64,000 nucleotides of DNA from the NCBI RefSeq assembly GCF_008727875.1, contig NZ_VTWS01000007.1, positions 309,337 to 373,336 on the forward strand, in the 5' to 3' direction. Below are positions 9,086 through 17,345 of the stretch, in pieces (the stretch's first letter is position 1; every line of letters begins with the position of its first letter). The position numbers and the translations under genes were made by a program. Source of the DNA: Larkinella humicola. GTDB lineage: Bacteria > Bacteroidota > Bacteroidia > Cytophagales > Spirosomataceae. Below the pieces are notes generated by a model. That model had not been told where the DNA came from. It worked only from the letters and a program-made list of their open reading frames with translations, and searched no databases.

Positions 9086-10279
9086 TCAGCGGTCGGAGAC
9101 CCTGCCAGCGGTGGGAATGACAACTACATATTTGATTGATTTCCGGCCTTTTTCAAGATGATAGGAATACGTCAGGTGAATCAGTCCGTCCGGCGTCTGA
9201 ATCATCGACGGGTAAGAAAAACCGCCCTGGCCGGGTTGTTTGTCTTCGATCCGGGTCTTCCATTTCCAGGTTTTGCCCTCATCGTCCGACAAAAAAAGGC
9301 TCAGCCGGTGGCGTCCGTCGTCGATGTCATTCCCGAAAAACGCCCATTTTCCATCCCGAAGCCGAAGCAGTTCGACACTGGCGGTGTTGGCAATATCAGA
9401 CTTCACGGTGGCCGTCCAGCTTTCTCCCTGGTCGGTCGATTCGCTGATGTGAACCCGGCTGGGCTGATCACCACTATCGCGCATATACGCCACAATGCTT
9501 CCGTCGCGCCGTTGCGCCAGCGCCGGTTGAATCGGTCCGCGCCCCACAATCGGCAGACTGGGGCGCCAGGTGGTTCCGTCGTCGTCGGAGATGGCAACCA
9601 TCGACAGATTCAGCCCGTCGGAATACAGCGGCAGCAGAATCCGGCCCGTTGGCAGCAGCAGCGGTTTGATGCGCGTCATCCAGCCGGTACTGCGTTTGCG
9701 CAAATCGCGGCTGGCTTCAATAATCATATCGTCGTATTTTGGCGCATATTCGGCCCATCCGGCGGTATTTTCGGGCAGCTTTTTGAATTTTGCGGCCACT
9801 TCCTTTTCAAACCGCTCATCGGGTTTGAGCAGCATGTTATCCTGCCAGTTCCAGACCGGCGCACCGGGTTTGGCGTAATCAATCGCGGTTTTAAACCGCA
9901 GAATCGAATGCTCCCAGCGGTTGGCCTGAACGGCAATCCAGACCAGAAAAAGGGTATTCTGCCGGTTCAGGAACAGCACGGGATTACAGTCCGGCAAACC
10001 GGGGGTGTCGGCCATCAGAAACGGTTCGCTCCAGATTTTCTGTCCTTTTGTCAGACGCGCGCCCATGATCCGCACATCATCCGCCGTGCGTTCTCCACTG
10101 CCCTGAAACCAGGTAGCCAGAAAATCGCCGTTGGGCAGGACCACCAGGCTACTACCGTGAACGTGCTCGTTCTGATACGGAAAAATCAGTTCTTCCCGAA
10201 CAACGGATACGGGCGACTGGGCCAGCAACCCGTTTGTTACCAGCACAAAAGCCAAAAAAACCGCACGAAGTTTCTTCAT
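9086..10279 (-). CDS. BNR/Asp-box sialidase-like secreted protein
   Basis: A 397-residue protein with a signal peptide ending at LLAQ. Three Asp-box motifs are visible (SDDDGTTW, STDQGESW, SDDEGKTW), and the N-terminal GSSLVVLPNGDFLATWFQGSGE is typical of the BNR_2 group of six-bladed sialidase-superfamily propellers. Members include exo-alpha-sialidases, but most of this subgroup are uncharacterised, so true sialidase activity is uncertain. It starts 4 bases after the deacetylase stop, so the two are translationally close. The last codons, encoding about TAGRVSDR and the stop, lie inside a palindromic CGGTCGGAGACCCTGCCAGCG repeat, so the natural C-terminus was probably changed by repeat insertion. 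Confidence 0.88.
   Translation of the reverse strand: MKKLRAVFLAFVLVTNGLLAQSPVSVVREELIFPYQNEHVHGSSLVVLPNGDFLATWFQGSGERTADDVRIMGARLTKGQKIWSEPFLMADTPGLPDCNPVLFLNRQNTLFLVWIAVQANRWEHSILRFKTAIDYAKPGAPVWNWQDNMLLKPDERFEKEVAAKFKKLPENTAGWAEYAPKYDDMIIEASRDLRKRSTGWMTRIKPLLLPTGRILLPLYSDGLNLSMVAISDDDGTTWRPSLPIVGRGPIQPALAQRRDGSIVAYMRDSGDQPSRVHISESTDQGESWTATVKSDIANTASVELLRLRDGKWAFFGNDIDDGRHRLSLFLSDDEGKTWKWKTRIEDKQPGQGGFSYPSMIQTPDGLIHLTYSYHLEKGRKSIKYVVVIPTAGRVSDR
9087..9110. repeat. Short GACAGGGTC-type repeat (family 5) inside the 3' end of a gene
   Basis: CAGCGGTCGGAGACCCTGCC resembles the units at 30791-30860 (CAGCGGTCGAAGACCCTGAC). Here it supplies the last codons and the TGA stop of the BNR protein gene. 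Confidence 0.75.
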
Positions 10280-10283
10280 GGTT

Positions 10284-11339
10284 TTATTTGATCGCTTTCC
10301 TGCGTTGCATGAGTTCGCGCCAGGTCGTCAGCACGATGCCTTCGGATTCGACAAACGCTTTCAGTTCGGGGTCCATCATCGACAGCATGTCGGCATACCG
10401 CGAACCGCCGGAACCGCTGATGTATTTGAAGGTTTCGTTCAGGTCGTTGCTGTGAATGATGATCATGGCGACGCCCGGTTTCATTTTCGTCAGGATTTCC
10501 TTAAACCGCTTCGTTTTGTATTTCCCCCAGACTTCCGGACTCGGGTCTTTCACGTCTTTCGGTTTCCACTGTCCGGTATCGGCATAGAGGTCATCGAGGA
10601 CGGGCAACCCCGCTTTCCAGATTTTATCGCCGATGGCCGGGGCCTGTTTGAGCGACTCCGGAATGGGCAGATTCATGCCTTCCCGGTATTTGCCTTCCGC
10701 TTTGAGTTTGTCGATCACCGGCTGAATTTCGCTGTCGACCAGCAGCGTGTTGTTGCCACCGGGAAACATGATCGGAAGGCCGTAATCGACGCCCACTTTG
10801 ATGTATTTTTCCAGGAAAGCCGGGGTGGCAAACAGCGTCCCCATGTGCGAATCGAGGTGCGTCGGTTTCAGGCCCATGGTAATGGCCCGGTCGATCTGCG
10901 CCCGCATTTCCAGTTCCAGCTCGTCGGGTTTGGCGTGCTTCACCACGTCGGCGACTTCCGGCCACAAGGCCCCTTCCGAATCGGTCAGGCTCGGCACCTG
11001 CTTGATGCCCGCCAAGGGCGACCAGCGGTAATCTTTCCATTCGGAGGTGAGCGTCAGGTGAATACCGGCATCGACCGTCGGGTTTTTCAGCACGTATTTG
11101 ATAAAGCTGGCCGACCACGCACACGGCATCATGATGCTCGTCGAGGTTGCCACGCCCTGCTCGATGGACTTGATGGTTCCCTGATTGGCCGACAGAAACA
11201 TACCCGCATCATCGACGTGGAAGATGACAATTTTCTTGCCCTTCGGGTAGCCGAGCTGCTCGGCGTAGGTGGTTTTCGGCTGCGCGACCCCGTAGGAACT
11301 AGTTACCAGAATAAGGATGCTTGTTAGTAATTTGTTCAT
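10284..11339 (-). CDS. ChbG/HpnK (YdjC-like) family deacetylase, secreted
   Basis: A 351-residue protein with a signal peptide (MNKLLTSILILVTSSYGVAQ). Metal-site motifs of the ChbG/HpnK family are present: HVDDAG near residue 42, DAGIHLTLTSEW near residue 91, and THLDSHMG near residue 160. The family deacetylates N-acetylated sugars such as chitooligosaccharides or acetylglucosaminyl lipids. A signal peptide is unusual for classical ChbG and fits periplasmic glycan trimming. It lies between the third propeller/toroid paralogue upstream and the BNR gene, with only 4 bases to the latter. The exact substrate is not visible. Confidence 0.87.
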   Translation of the reverse strand: MNKLLTSILILVTSSYGVAQPKTTYAEQLGYPKGKKIVIFHVDDAGMFLSANQGTIKSIEQGVATSTSIMMPCAWSASFIKYVLKNPTVDAGIHLTLTSEWKDYRWSPLAGIKQVPSLTDSEGALWPEVADVVKHAKPDELELEMRAQIDRAITMGLKPTHLDSHMGTLFATPAFLEKYIKVGVDYGLPIMFPGGNNTLLVDSEIQPVIDKLKAEGKYREGMNLPIPESLKQAPAIGDKIWKAGLPVLDDLYADTGQWKPKDVKDPSPEVWGKYKTKRFKEILTKMKPGVAMIIIHSNDLNETFKYISGSGGSRYADMLSMMDPELKAFVESEGIVLTTWRELMQRRKAIK

Positions 11340-11354
11340 ATCGTTAAAATTTAC

Positions 11355-11457
11355 TGTTTCGCGGAGTTGAGCGGAGGAAAAGGGAGTTAAGCAGAGTTTT
11401 TCTGAAACTTCTTTTCTCTGCGCAACTCTCTTTTCCTCCGCTCAACTCCGCGAAACA
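11355..11457. repeat. Palindromic repeat, family 1
   Basis: Arms of about 42 bases (TGTTTCGCGGAGTTGAGCGG at the left end) match except at about three inner positions. It lies between two leftward genes of the same probable operon. Confidence 0.9.
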
Positions 11458-11463
11458 ACCCTC

Positions 11464-13713
11464 TCATTCAATCATTTTCAAATACCGCCCCATCCAATAC
11501 GGCAGCAACCAGAAAACCGGTTCGCGTTCGATGGCGGGGTCGCCGTTGATGGCTGACCACGGGTTTTTGTCCCAGCGAACGACGGTTCGGATGCTGGCGG
11601 GCGGCAACTCATTGATCTGCAATTCATCCAGAACCGGGTGTCGCGAAATCCGAACGTCTTCCCGCTTCGTGTGATCGAATGGCCAGTTGACCAGATCCAG
11701 GGGTGTATCGACCAGAAAAACCACGGATGCCGCCAGCTCGGTTTTTGTATTTCGTGCATAGCAATAAAAGAAATTGACGAGCGGATTGCGGTCATTCCGA
11801 CGCCGTTCCATCCACGCATCCATGTGTTTTTCGTAGAATTCCCGCAGTTTGGGATCTTTCTCGCATTGGATCAGAATCGGATAGACATACGCCTGCAACA
11901 TGACGTCGAAATAGATGAACCAGGCCGGATTCTGCTGCGCAATCTGCGCCATGTTGTCGAGGTAATGCTCCTGATCGATGAGCCGCCGGTATTCGGTTTC
12001 GTATTTCGCCTGACCCGTCACGTGGTGCGCCAGCTTCAGAAACGACAGCATTTCCATCGAATTCTGGCTGCGGTCGGGTGTCCACTCGGGGTCGTGATTC
12101 AGTTGCTCCGGCGACCAAACCGCCCAGCGCGTCGGCTTGCCATCGACATCGACCAGATTGTAGTTGTGTTTGATCAGATAGTCCACAATCCGGGCGATGT
12201 GCTGGCGGACGACGGTTTTTTCGGCCTCATCCGCCACCAGTTCATAATACAGGTAGTAGCCAATCATGTGGCCGCACAGTTCATCGCTGCTCGTGTCGCC
12301 TTTCCAGAGCCACTTTCCATCTTTCGATTTCCGCCATCGGGTTTCGACGGGTTTGAAACGCGGTTCCTTCACCAGTTCGTCGGCCCGTTCCCGTGCTGTG
12401 AAGGTGCGGTTTCCGTCGTGAACGCTTGTCCAGTTAACCGGCACAATGGTTCGGGCAAAAAAACCGTCGGTGTCCGTTACTTCCTGCAACAGTTTCAAAA
12501 AACGGAAGGCTTTGGTGGCTTTCGCCTTCGCATCCAAACTTTGGGTGGTGGCATACCGGAAGCATTCCATCGCCAGGTAATTGCCGGTATATTCGCCGTC
12601 GTTGTCGTCATCATCGGGTGCCCAACTCGTGGTGTCGCCGGGTGTCAGCAGCTTACACTGCCCCGCAATCCACGGTTCGCGGATGTGGCGTTTCATCAGG
12701 ACATCGTAGAAATAATCGTTTTTCTGCGCCAGATTCATCTTCCGTTTTTTGATCGCGCTTACGCCTTTCGCCGTGGCAATCCAGGCGTTTCCGGCGGCAT
12801 CGAACGCCAGGTCGTTGACGTGATCATCGAGCAGCCAGCGTCGGCTGAACCGCAGCGAATGACGGCCATCGGGCTGATACCGCACGACCCCCACCTCCGT
12901 TCCCACCCACATCGACCGGTCGGGCGATTGTTTGACGCAGGTGACAAAATTGGACGGAATGCCTTCCTGCTGCCGCAACGTTTTCACGTTTTGATGCTGG
13001 TTCAGAATGGTCACCCCCCCCAGTCCGCCCGCCCATACGTTTTGCGCCGAATCGAAGGCAATTCCCTTGATGTAGGCACTCATCAGGTGATCGGTTTTGT
13101 AAAGATGCACCGTCGAGTCGGCCTGGCTGTGGTACAACCCCACATCGGTGGCCACCCAGATACCGCCCTTCCGATCCGAGATCACATCCCGAATCGAGCG
13201 GGCTATCGGGTATTTTTTTGGTTGCCAACCCGCAGCCGTATGAAGCCAGACGCCGTGGGGGCCGAGTGCATAAACGCCTTCGCTGGCGGCACAAAGCGCC
13301 GAAATGGGTGCGACCGGCCCGTTCATCCGCTCCAGTTTCCGGTCTTTAAACCGATACACCCCATTCCAGGTCCCGAGCCAGACCGCCGAATCGCCAGCCA
13401 CTTCGACGGCAAAAGCCGGGCCCTGGTCGGCTTCCGTCATCACCGGGGTCCACGTGTTTTGATCGGCTTGTTTGCTAAAAATACCGGCGGCCGTAGCAAC
13501 CCAAACCGTAGATTCCCGATCAACAGCCACGCTGCGCACCTCATTTTCTTCCGGTCGGGTGCCGATCGGATACGCTTCGTGGTATTCCTGCCAGAAAGCC
13601 GAATCCTGGTAAACGGCCCCTTCTTCCACGACCCGATCGCCCGATCCACACGACCAGAACAGGCCGAACAGCAGGTACAGCGGGAGGGTATAAAGACTTC
13701 GTTTTAGGCTCAT
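11464..13713 (-). CDS. Propeller plus alpha-toroid lipoprotein, paralogue 3 (unrecognised family)
   Basis: The start at 13713 gives MSLKRSLYTLPLYLLFGLFWSCGSG, a lipoprotein signal with the acylated Cys at residue 22; the open frame continues 32 codons upstream without signal-peptide character. The product is about 749 residues. The N-terminal half has clear two-component-regulator-propeller (Reg_prop) blades: VWVATAAGIF, IWVATDVGLY, MWVGTEVGVVRY, AWIATAKGVSAI. The C-terminal half shares WKGDTSSDELCGHMIGYY, LVDVDGKPTRWAVW and LLPYWMGRYL with the genes at 4492 and 6840 but is more divergent. It is first in the minus operon and divergent from the phosphatase at 13880. The lipid anchor suggests a surface or periplasmic membrane-bound version of the same enzyme or binding protein. 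Confidence 0.84.
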   Translation of the reverse strand: MSLKRSLYTLPLYLLFGLFWSCGSGDRVVEEGAVYQDSAFWQEYHEAYPIGTRPEENEVRSVAVDRESTVWVATAAGIFSKQADQNTWTPVMTEADQGPAFAVEVAGDSAVWLGTWNGVYRFKDRKLERMNGPVAPISALCAASEGVYALGPHGVWLHTAAGWQPKKYPIARSIRDVISDRKGGIWVATDVGLYHSQADSTVHLYKTDHLMSAYIKGIAFDSAQNVWAGGLGGVTILNQHQNVKTLRQQEGIPSNFVTCVKQSPDRSMWVGTEVGVVRYQPDGRHSLRFSRRWLLDDHVNDLAFDAAGNAWIATAKGVSAIKKRKMNLAQKNDYFYDVLMKRHIREPWIAGQCKLLTPGDTTSWAPDDDDNDGEYTGNYLAMECFRYATTQSLDAKAKATKAFRFLKLLQEVTDTDGFFARTIVPVNWTSVHDGNRTFTARERADELVKEPRFKPVETRWRKSKDGKWLWKGDTSSDELCGHMIGYYLYYELVADEAEKTVVRQHIARIVDYLIKHNYNLVDVDGKPTRWAVWSPEQLNHDPEWTPDRSQNSMEMLSFLKLAHHVTGQAKYETEYRRLIDQEHYLDNMAQIAQQNPAWFIYFDVMLQAYVYPILIQCEKDPKLREFYEKHMDAWMERRRNDRNPLVNFFYCYARNTKTELAASVVFLVDTPLDLVNWPFDHTKREDVRISRHPVLDELQINELPPASIRTVVRWDKNPWSAINGDPAIEREPVFWLLPYWMGRYLKMIE

Positions 13714-13879
13714 GAACGATCCGGAACGGTTTCTGCTGTAGTATACTCCGCAATCGGAATTCCGGGCTATCGGGCCGGGGACGCAAATTTCAGGTTTTCC
13801 TAAAACCAAAAGATTAACACAGCGGTAATAGTCCTTTTAGCACCTTTGGCAGTATTTCCATTGGTAAAAATGAGTCCTT

Positions 13880-15274
13880 ATGAAATTTCACCTGCCATTT
13901 ACGCTGCGTTTTGCTTCTTTTCTGGTCCTTTTTCTCTCTTTTCAACCCACCCATGCCCAGGAGCATAAACCGTATCTCCCATCGGTTTACCCGGACCGTC
14001 TGACGTTGGGATGGCAGGACAATCCGGCCACTTCGCAGTCGGTCAACTGGCGAACCGATTCGACCATCACCAATGCCGTGGGTGCGATTGCGGAAGCTGA
14101 TCCATCCCCGGAAGTGGCTGCGAAAGCCATCACTGTTCCCGCTACGACCCAGGCGGTCAAGCTGGATGGTACCACGAAGCTGTATCATACCGTTCATTTC
14201 AAAAACCTGAAACCGGCCACGAAATACAATTACCGCGTGGGAAACGGAACCTACTGGACGGAATGGTTTCAGTTTACGACGGCCAGCGACAGCCCGGTTC
14301 CGTTTTCGTTTATCTACTTTGGTGATGCACAAAACGACATCCGCTCGCTCTGGTCGCGGGCCATTCGCGGGGCGTATTCCACGATGCCGAAAGCCGCTTT
14401 CATGATTCACGCGGGGGATCTGATCACAACCTCCAACGCCGACTGGCAGTGGGGTGAGTGGTTCGAAGCCGGTGGCTGGATCAACGGTATGGTGCCGACG
14501 CTGGCGACACCCGGCAATCACGAATATTTCAAGGATGATGACGAACAGCGGAAGGTGTCGCGGCACTGGCGGCCGTCGTTTGTGCTGCCCGAAAACGGCC
14601 CCGAAAAACTGAAAGAAACCGCTTATTACGTCGACTACCAGGGCACCCGGTTTGTTTCGCTGGATTCGCAGGGAGCCTTGCTCGACTCGACGGTTTTGAA
14701 CCAGCAGGCCGACTGGCTTGTGAAGGTGTTGACCAACAACCCCAACCGCTGGACGGTCGTGACGCACCACCACCCGATTTATTCGACCAAAAGCGGACGC
14801 GACAACCAGGAATGGCGCGACAAAATGGAGCCTCTTTATAAAAAATACGGCGTCGATCTGGTGTTACAGGGGCACGACCACACCTACGGGCGCGGCCTGA
14901 ACATGCCGCTGGGAAAAAGTCGCAAATATCCCGACGGGCCGGTGTATGTGGTGTCGGTTAGCGGGCCGAAGATGTACGACATCGGGTTGCAGGACTGGAT
15001 GGACCGGGCGGCCTCCAATACGCAGTTGTACCAGATCGTTTCCATCGACGGCGGGAAGCTCGCCTACCAGTCGTTTACGGTTACGGGCGAACTCTACGAC
15101 TCGTTTGAACTGGCTAAAAATGCCAAAGGCAAGAACCAGCTCACCGATCGGTCACCCACTCTCAAACCCGAGCGACTCGACCTGCCGACCGAGTACCAGA
15201 AGCGATTCAAACCCGAGCAACTGGAAGAATACAACCGCAAATACAAGGAATACAAAGCCCGAAAAAACCAGTAA
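13880..15274 (+). CDS. Purple-acid-phosphatase-like metallophosphoesterase with N-terminal FN3-like domain
   Basis: A 464-residue protein with a signal peptide (ends THAQ). Residues of about 28-135 form an FN3-like domain of the PAP N-terminal type (LTLGWQDNPATSQSVNWRTD, YNYRVGNG). The calcineurin-like domain has the metal motifs GDAQND, HAGDL, GNHEYF, HHHPIYS and GHDHTYGR. These enzymes hydrolyse phosphomonoesters, and related ones phosphodiesters, in the periplasm or outside the cell. The C-terminus is a charged tail rich in K, E and Y (YNRKYKEYKARKNQ). It is divergent from the third propeller/toroid gene; the 166-base gap must hold both promoters. Confidence 0.9.
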   Translation: MKFHLPFTLRFASFLVLFLSFQPTHAQEHKPYLPSVYPDRLTLGWQDNPATSQSVNWRTDSTITNAVGAIAEADPSPEVAAKAITVPATTQAVKLDGTTKLYHTVHFKNLKPATKYNYRVGNGTYWTEWFQFTTASDSPVPFSFIYFGDAQNDIRSLWSRAIRGAYSTMPKAAFMIHAGDLITTSNADWQWGEWFEAGGWINGMVPTLATPGNHEYFKDDDEQRKVSRHWRPSFVLPENGPEKLKETAYYVDYQGTRFVSLDSQGALLDSTVLNQQADWLVKVLTNNPNRWTVVTHHHPIYSTKSGRDNQEWRDKMEPLYKKYGVDLVLQGHDHTYGRGLNMPLGKSRKYPDGPVYVVSVSGPKMYDIGLQDWMDRAASNTQLYQIVSIDGGKLAYQSFTVTGELYDSFELAKNAKGKNQLTDRSPTLKPERLDLPTEYQKRFKPEQLEEYNRKYKEYKARKNQ

Positions 15275-15455
15275 ATTCACCTAAAAACCGTCTTGCGCAA
15301 ATTGAGGATAGATTTACGCATTTTGCGACGTATCTATCAAAAAAAATGACCAATTTTAGCTTAACAACAGCCAGTTAGCTGGTCAGGTCACACCATTGAA
15401 GAGAACGAGTACCCAATCGCCCGTAATTTTTAACGTTTCCTAATCACCCACGACA

Positions 15456-15995
15456 ATGGATTGTCTAAATGAACGTATTCTCCGCAGAGTGATCCAGGGC
15501 GATCAGGCTGCTTTTGCGGAGTTATATAAGTACTACCGGACACCGGCTCTCAAATTCTGCATCACGCTTCTGAAGGACGAAGAAGAAGCCGAAAACATGA
15601 TTCACGAAGTCTTTATCAAAATCTGGGATCGACGCTCGCAAATTAACCCTACCCTTAACTTTACCTCGTATCTGTTTACCTGTTTGCGGAATATGGCCTT
15701 CGATCATCTGAAAAAGATGGAGAAGAACAACCAGCTCAAACAGCAGTACATGGAAAAAATGACAGCCGCCCGCGACGAAGAACTGGAAGATAAAGAAATG
15801 AAGTTTCAGCTCCTCTATACGGCGGTAAACCTGTTGTCTGAAAAACGGAAGCAAATTTTATTCCTCAACATCGAGGAAGGTAAATCTTACCAGGAAATTG
15901 CAGAAATGCTGATGATTTCAAAAAATACCGTCAAGAACCAGTTGGTAAAAGCGAAGCAGTTTCTTCGCGAAAAGGTTGACATGGCCGCTTTATAA
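15456..15995 (+). CDS. ECF sigma factor (FecI-like, Bacteroidota type)
   Basis: A 179-residue protein. Sigma region 2 is seen around residues 20-90 (FAELYKYYRTPALKF, AENMIHEVFIKIW, YLFTCLRNMAFDHL), and region 4 with its helix-turn-helix around residues 125-175 (SYQEIAEMLMISKNTVKNQL). It probably directs RNA polymerase to the SusC/SusD promoters when released by the FecR protein encoded downstream. A terminator-like hairpin follows, so the anti-sigma gene may be transcribed separately or only partly by read-through. The 181-base upstream gap holds no other gene. Confidence 0.95.
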   Translation: MDCLNERILRRVIQGDQAAFAELYKYYRTPALKFCITLLKDEEEAENMIHEVFIKIWDRRSQINPTLNFTSYLFTCLRNMAFDHLKKMEKNNQLKQQYMEKMTAARDEELEDKEMKFQLLYTAVNLLSEKRKQILFLNIEEGKSYQEIAEMLMISKNTVKNQLVKAKQFLREKVDMAAL

Positions 15996-16027
15996 TTTGA
16001 CTTACTCCTATTCCCGGTTTCTGTTCA

Positions 16028-16070
16028 GAAAGCCATTCGACTCCCACCGTTCGAATGGCTTTCAGCTTTT
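16028..16070 (+). terminator. Rho-independent-type hairpin after the sigma gene
   Basis: A 13-bp perfect stem GAAAGCCATTCGA / TCGAATGGCTTTC with a 10-base loop is followed by AGCTTTT. It lies 32 bases past the sigma stop and about 107 bases before the FecR start. Confidence 0.8.
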
Positions 16071-16176
16071 ATATCCCCATTGATTAGAACCGGCATTGTC
16101 AAAAATATTTCTCTGATCAATAGTCTTTTACCAAGTCGGCACAGTATTATAGGCAACTTACCAAACTACCAATAGA

Positions 16177-17217
16177 ATGGTACGGTCCCGCGCCGAATAT
16201 TTGATTAACAAACTCATCAGCAACACGCTGACGGGGAAAGAATTGGATGAATTGCTGGAGGGGCTGGGAAAGGATGAGACATTACAGGAATATTCGCCGA
16301 TTCTGGAAAACTATTTCAATGAGCTGGTCGAAGAGGAACGCTCACCTTCCAGCTCTGACCCGACTATAAAACCGGATGATGAGGCCGCCCACACGCGGTC
16401 AAAAGGGATCCCCCTGCCGGTTCGAACATTCTATACCGATTACCGGGGAATAGCCGCTTTCATCACCCTCCTGTTTAGTCTGGGCACCTTGTTTTATTTT
16501 TACACCACCGGCAATTCTCCCCTTCCCATTACTTTAAACCACCCCAAAGCCGGTGCTTTTGCACCGAATACGCCCACCAAAGAAGAAACCGTACCGCGCG
16601 GAAAACGCAAAAGTGTACGCCTGAGCGATGGCAGTGTGGTGAAACTCAATTCGGACACCAAAATGCGGTTTCCGGATGCCTTCGGTCAGGCCGTCCGGAC
16701 GGTTACTTTGCAGGGAGAAGCTTTTTTTGACGTGGAACGGGACGAATCAAAACCGTTCGTTATTTCGGTGGGTGATCTCCGTATAAAAGTACTCGGAACC
16801 TCTTTTAACGTGAAGAATTATGACGACGAAAATGAAGTGGAAATAACCGTCCGGTCCGGCCGGGTTAGCGTCAATCTGAATGGCGAATCATCGGCACCCA
16901 TTATTCTGATAAAAGATCAAAAATTAATCTATTCCAAATCGACCGAATCCTTCCGGATTACCGACGTCAATGCCGTGCAGGAAAGCAATTGGGTAAACGG
17001 ATCCCTGCAATTCAACAATACGCCCATGGTATCCGTGGAGCGAACACTTGAAAAGTGGTATGATGTCGATATTATCATTGAAAACAAGTCACTTTATAAT
17101 ACCTCGTTCACAGGTGTTCATCTAAACGAAAGTCTTGATTCTATGTTAGAATCAATCACGTATGCGATTGATGCACAATACGAAATAAACGGAAAGACGG
17201 TGACCATACGAAATTAA
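16177..17217 (+). CDS. FecR-family anti-sigma factor
   Basis: A 346-residue protein. A cytoplasmic N-terminal part (about residues 1-88) would bind the sigma factor. One transmembrane helix follows at about residues 90-110 (GIAAFITLLFSLGTLFYFY). The periplasmic FecR domain includes RKSVRLSDGSVVKLNSDT, GEAFFDVERDESKPFV and VLGTSFNVKNY, and the C-terminal DUF4974-like domain runs from about residue 270 (FNNTPMVSVERTLEKWY). It should transmit substrate occupancy of an STN-containing SusC to the sigma factor. SusC1, the next gene, carries that STN domain. Confidence 0.95.
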   Translation: MVRSRAEYLINKLISNTLTGKELDELLEGLGKDETLQEYSPILENYFNELVEEERSPSSSDPTIKPDDEAAHTRSKGIPLPVRTFYTDYRGIAAFITLLFSLGTLFYFYTTGNSPLPITLNHPKAGAFAPNTPTKEETVPRGKRKSVRLSDGSVVKLNSDTKMRFPDAFGQAVRTVTLQGEAFFDVERDESKPFVISVGDLRIKVLGTSFNVKNYDDENEVEITVRSGRVSVNLNGESSAPIILIKDQKLIYSKSTESFRITDVNAVQESNWVNGSLQFNNTPMVSVERTLEKWYDVDIIIENKSLYNTSFTGVHLNESLDSMLESITYAIDAQYEINGKTVTIRN

Positions 17218-17345
17218 CAATATCATAAAAAGAGAAAAGATGAAAATGAACGAAAACACTTCTTAATTTGATGTCACGTGCAACCTAAAGGATAAAATTA
17301 AATTCATTTTTATCTACAGATAATTCCTACTTAATTAATACTTCT

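Noticed and set aside
11638..13707. A 689-codon plus-strand open frame opposite the third propeller/toroid gene
   Set aside because: It is antisense to a gene with clear motifs and paralogues, is rich in H, R, F and P, and shows no domain. It is a by-product of codon bias.
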